From contig JALNXR010000126.1 in assembly GCA_023230265.1 (NCBI GenBank), forward strand, positions 1-6,365: a stretch of DNA of 6,365 nt, in the 5' to 3' direction. This document shows positions 4,657-6,365 of the stretch, in pieces. The translations under genes and the position numbers were made by a program. A model generated the notes under the pieces. That model had not been told where the DNA came from, ran no database searches, and saw only the letters and a program-made list of their open reading frames with translations. Origin of the DNA: Bacteroidales bacterium (GTDB lineage Bacteria > Bacteroidota > Bacteroidia > Bacteroidales > UBA932). Within the stretch, counting starts at the first letter, position 1. The number at the start of each line of letters is the position of its first letter.

Positions 4657-6365
4657 TGAAAAAAAACAAAAATGAAGCTTTTTTCATTGCACGAAAAATG
4701 TTGAGAATTATGAAACTTACGATTTTCATAATTATCCTGGGGATGAACCAGATCAGCGCCACAGTCTTTTCACAGGCCCAAAAGGTAACCCTGCAGATGG
4801 AGAACAGCTCCTTTGAACAGGTACTCTGGGAGATTCAGAAACAGACCGACCTTGTATTTATGTATGGGGCCGAAGATGTCAGGAGTGTAAAGAACCTTTC
4901 TGTCAAAGCAAAAAACAAAGAGGCGATTGAAGTAATAAAGGATTGTCTTAAAGGCAGCGATCTTGACATGAAGGTAGTTAACGATGTTGTGGTTATTATG
5001 AAGAAAAGTGAAATCTTAAAACCAATCGACATCGAGATCAGAGGAAAAGTCACCGACAAAGAGGGGCGTCCACTTACGGGCGTCAATGTTATTATTAAAG
5101 GCACATTGAAAGGGGTTGTCACTGATGCGGACGGCAAATACTCCATCAAAGCACCTGACAATTCCACACTTATCTTCAGTTTTCTTGGTTTTGTGAAGAA
5201 GGAAATACCCGTAGCAGGAAAGACTGAAATTAATGTAAGAATGATAGAAGAACTTGCCGAGTTGAAAGAGGTTACAGTTAATGCTGGGTATTATACTGTA
5301 AAGGAGAAGGAGAGGACCGGCAGTATTTCAAAAGTAAAAGCGGCCGATATAGAAAAACAGCCGGTAACCAATGTTCTCTCTGCATTACAGGCTAATGTGA
5401 CAGGTCTGGATATAACCCAGCAGACAGGTGTACCGGGTGGAAACTTTCAGGTGCGTGTACGTGGGCAGAACAGTATAGCCAGCGGGAACGATCCCTTGTA
5501 TATAATTGACGGGGTTCCATTTTCAACTACTTCTTTGTCACCGGTTAACAATTCAAATTTTCATATTTTTTTAAAAGGAACAAGCCCGCTGAACAGTATT
5601 GATCCTGCGAATATAGAAAGCATCGAAATCTTAAAGGACGCAGATGCCACTGCTATTTACGGTTCCCGCGGTGCAAACGGGGTTATCCTTATAACCACTA
5701 AAAAGGGTAAGGCAGGAAAGACAAAAGTTGACTTGAACTTTTACAGTGGTATAGGGAATCTTACCAGATATATGGATCTACTCAATTCCGAACAATATCT
5801 CGAGATGAGGAATGAAGCTTTTGCGAATGCCGGAAAAACCCCGGGTAGTTCTGATTATGATCTGAACGGCTTCTGGGACAATACACGTTATACAGACTGG
5901 CAGAAGGTATTGTTGGGAAACACAGCATATAGCAACGACATCCAACTTACAGCTTCAGGAGGGAGTGATCTGATACAATTTTCTGTCGGGGGTGGATATC
6001 ACCGTGAAACGACTGTTTTCCCGGGCAACGGCAGCGACCAGAGGATCTCCACCCATCTCAGACTCACTAACATCTCACCAGACCAGAAACTCAGAATAAA
6101 TGCAGTAGTAAATTACTCCATGAATTTTTCCGACCTGATAAGCAGGGATTTAACAACTGACGCATTGACTTTGGCTCCGGTTGCCCCGGCTATATACAAT
6201 GAAGACGGCACTTTGAACTGGGCACCAACATCCTCCGGGTTGGGCTCATGGACAAATCCACTTGCTTATCTCAAAGGGGGATATGATGCCACAACAAACA
6301 ACTTCATAGGCAATATTGATGCCAGTTACCATTTGTTGAAGGATCTGATTTTAACAACATCCGTG
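4656..6365 (+). CDS. SusC/RagA-like TonB-dependent outer-membrane receptor B with STN signalling domain, C-terminally cut by window end
   Basis: An uninterrupted 570 codons are present and the gene continues past the right edge; SusC proteins are usually about 1,000-1,150 residues. A signal peptide spans about residues 1-40, with hydrophobic core LTIFIIILGMNQISATVF and cleavage near SQA. The STN domain spans about residues 43-115 (VTLQMENSSFEQVLWEIQKQ). A carboxypeptidase-regulatory-like beta-sandwich spans about residues 127-200 (IRGKVTDKEGRPLTGVNVII, VVTDADGKYSI). LKEVTVNAGYYTVKEKERTG (203-222) is the family's junction before the plug. The plug spans about residues 223-350 (VRVRGQNSIASGNDPLYIID, then SIEILKDADATAIYGSRGAN). 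The barrel begins after about 355. It imports an oligomeric nutrient through the outer membrane with TonB energy, normally capped by a SusD lipoprotein, which should be encoded next. The STN domain and the upstream sigma B/anti-sigma B pair indicate receptor-driven signalling. ATG 4656 shares its context with receptor A; M15 and M19 are less likely starts. The substrate cannot be deduced. Confidence 0.96.
   Translation, partial: MKKNKNEAFFIARKMLRIMKLTIFIIILGMNQISATVFSQAQKVTLQMENSSFEQVLWEIQKQTDLVFMYGAEDVRSVKNLSVKAKNKEAIEVIKDCLKGSDLDMKVVNDVVVIMKKSEILKPIDIEIRGKVTDKEGRPLTGVNVIIKGTLKGVVTDADGKYSIKAPDNSTLIFSFLGFVKKEIPVAGKTEINVRMIEELAELKEVTVNAGYYTVKEKERTGSISKVKAADIEKQPVTNVLSALQANVTGLDITQQTGVPGGNFQVRVRGQNSIASGNDPLYIIDGVPFSTTSLSPVNNSNFHIFLKGTSPLNSIDPANIESIEILKDADATAIYGSRGANGVILITTKKGKAGKTKVDLNFYSGIGNLTRYMDLLNSEQYLEMRNEAFANAGKTPGSSDYDLNGFWDNTRYTDWQKVLLGNTAYSNDIQLTASGGSDLIQFSVGGGYHRETTVFPGNGSDQRISTHLRLTNISPDQKLRINAVVNYSMNFSDLISRDLTTDALTLAPVAPAIYNEDGTLNWAPTSSGLGSWTNPLAYLKGGYDATTNNFIGNIDASYHLLKDLILTTSV

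Noticed and set aside
4533..4659. AACAAATTTATGA present twice (4533-4545 and 4647-4659), as a possible duplicated start region
   Set aside because: The first copy codes for NKFMI inside anti-sigma B in its normal frame; an AT-rich 13-mer 114 bp apart without flanking similarity is probably coincidence.
4835..5167. Minus-strand open frame inside receptor B
   Set aside because: It is antisense to the STN and carboxypeptidase-regulatory-like domains, which form a continuous 570-codon frame.
5520..5590. Possible insertion or frameshift in the receptor B plug (residues 290-310, SNFHIFLKGTSPLN)
   Set aside because: The frame stays open and returns to the conserved SIDPANIESIEILKDADATA motif; SusC plugs vary in length here.

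Overview
The window comes from a member of the Bacteroidota, probably the Bacteroidales. The evidence is SusC-type TonB-dependent receptors with STN domains, FecI-type ECF sigma factors paired with FecR-type anti-sigma factors, TAnnTTTG promoter elements, weak ribosome binding sites and moderate-to-low GC. I cannot name a species.

The layout is two mirror-image trans-envelope signalling cassettes, head to head around a 91-bp divergent promoter region (2343-2433). Leftward on the minus strand are ECF sigma factor A (2342-1776), a spacer with five 22-bp tandem repeats, anti-sigma factor A (1620-460), a 215-bp intergenic region, and the first 81 codons of SusC-like receptor A (244 to the left edge). 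Rightward on the plus strand are ECF sigma factor B (2434-3027), a spacer with 11-bp tandem repeats, anti-sigma factor B (about 3225-4562), a 93-bp intergenic region with a strong hairpin, and the first 570 codons of SusC-like receptor B (4656 to the right edge). The SusD lipoproteins and catabolic enzymes expected with such receptors would lie outside the window.

From family knowledge, each cassette should work as follows. A substrate (often a glycan, or a siderophore or other nutrient) binds the outer-membrane SusC receptor. Its periplasmic STN domain contacts the periplasmic part of the single-pass FecR-like protein. That protein releases or activates its cytoplasmic ECF sigma factor, which switches on the receptor operon. 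The sequence does not reveal either substrate.

The most interesting signal is shared by the two FecR-SusC junctions. Each has, on the strand opposite the receptor, a TAAATTTG (TAnnTTTG-type) element overlapping the receptor start codon. About 40-46 nt further on, each has a perfect 10-11 bp stem followed by a T-tract on that same opposite strand. Together these would make a roughly 75-nt antisense RNA covering the receptor 5' leader, resembling the cis-antisense sRNAs described for some Bacteroides polysaccharide-utilisation loci. Also unusual are tandem repeats with helical-turn-like periods (22 and 11 bp) in both sigma/anti-sigma spacers, an obligatory non-ATG start (TTG) for anti-sigma A, a GTG start for sigma B, and a pentapeptide repeat in the cytoplasmic linker of anti-sigma B.
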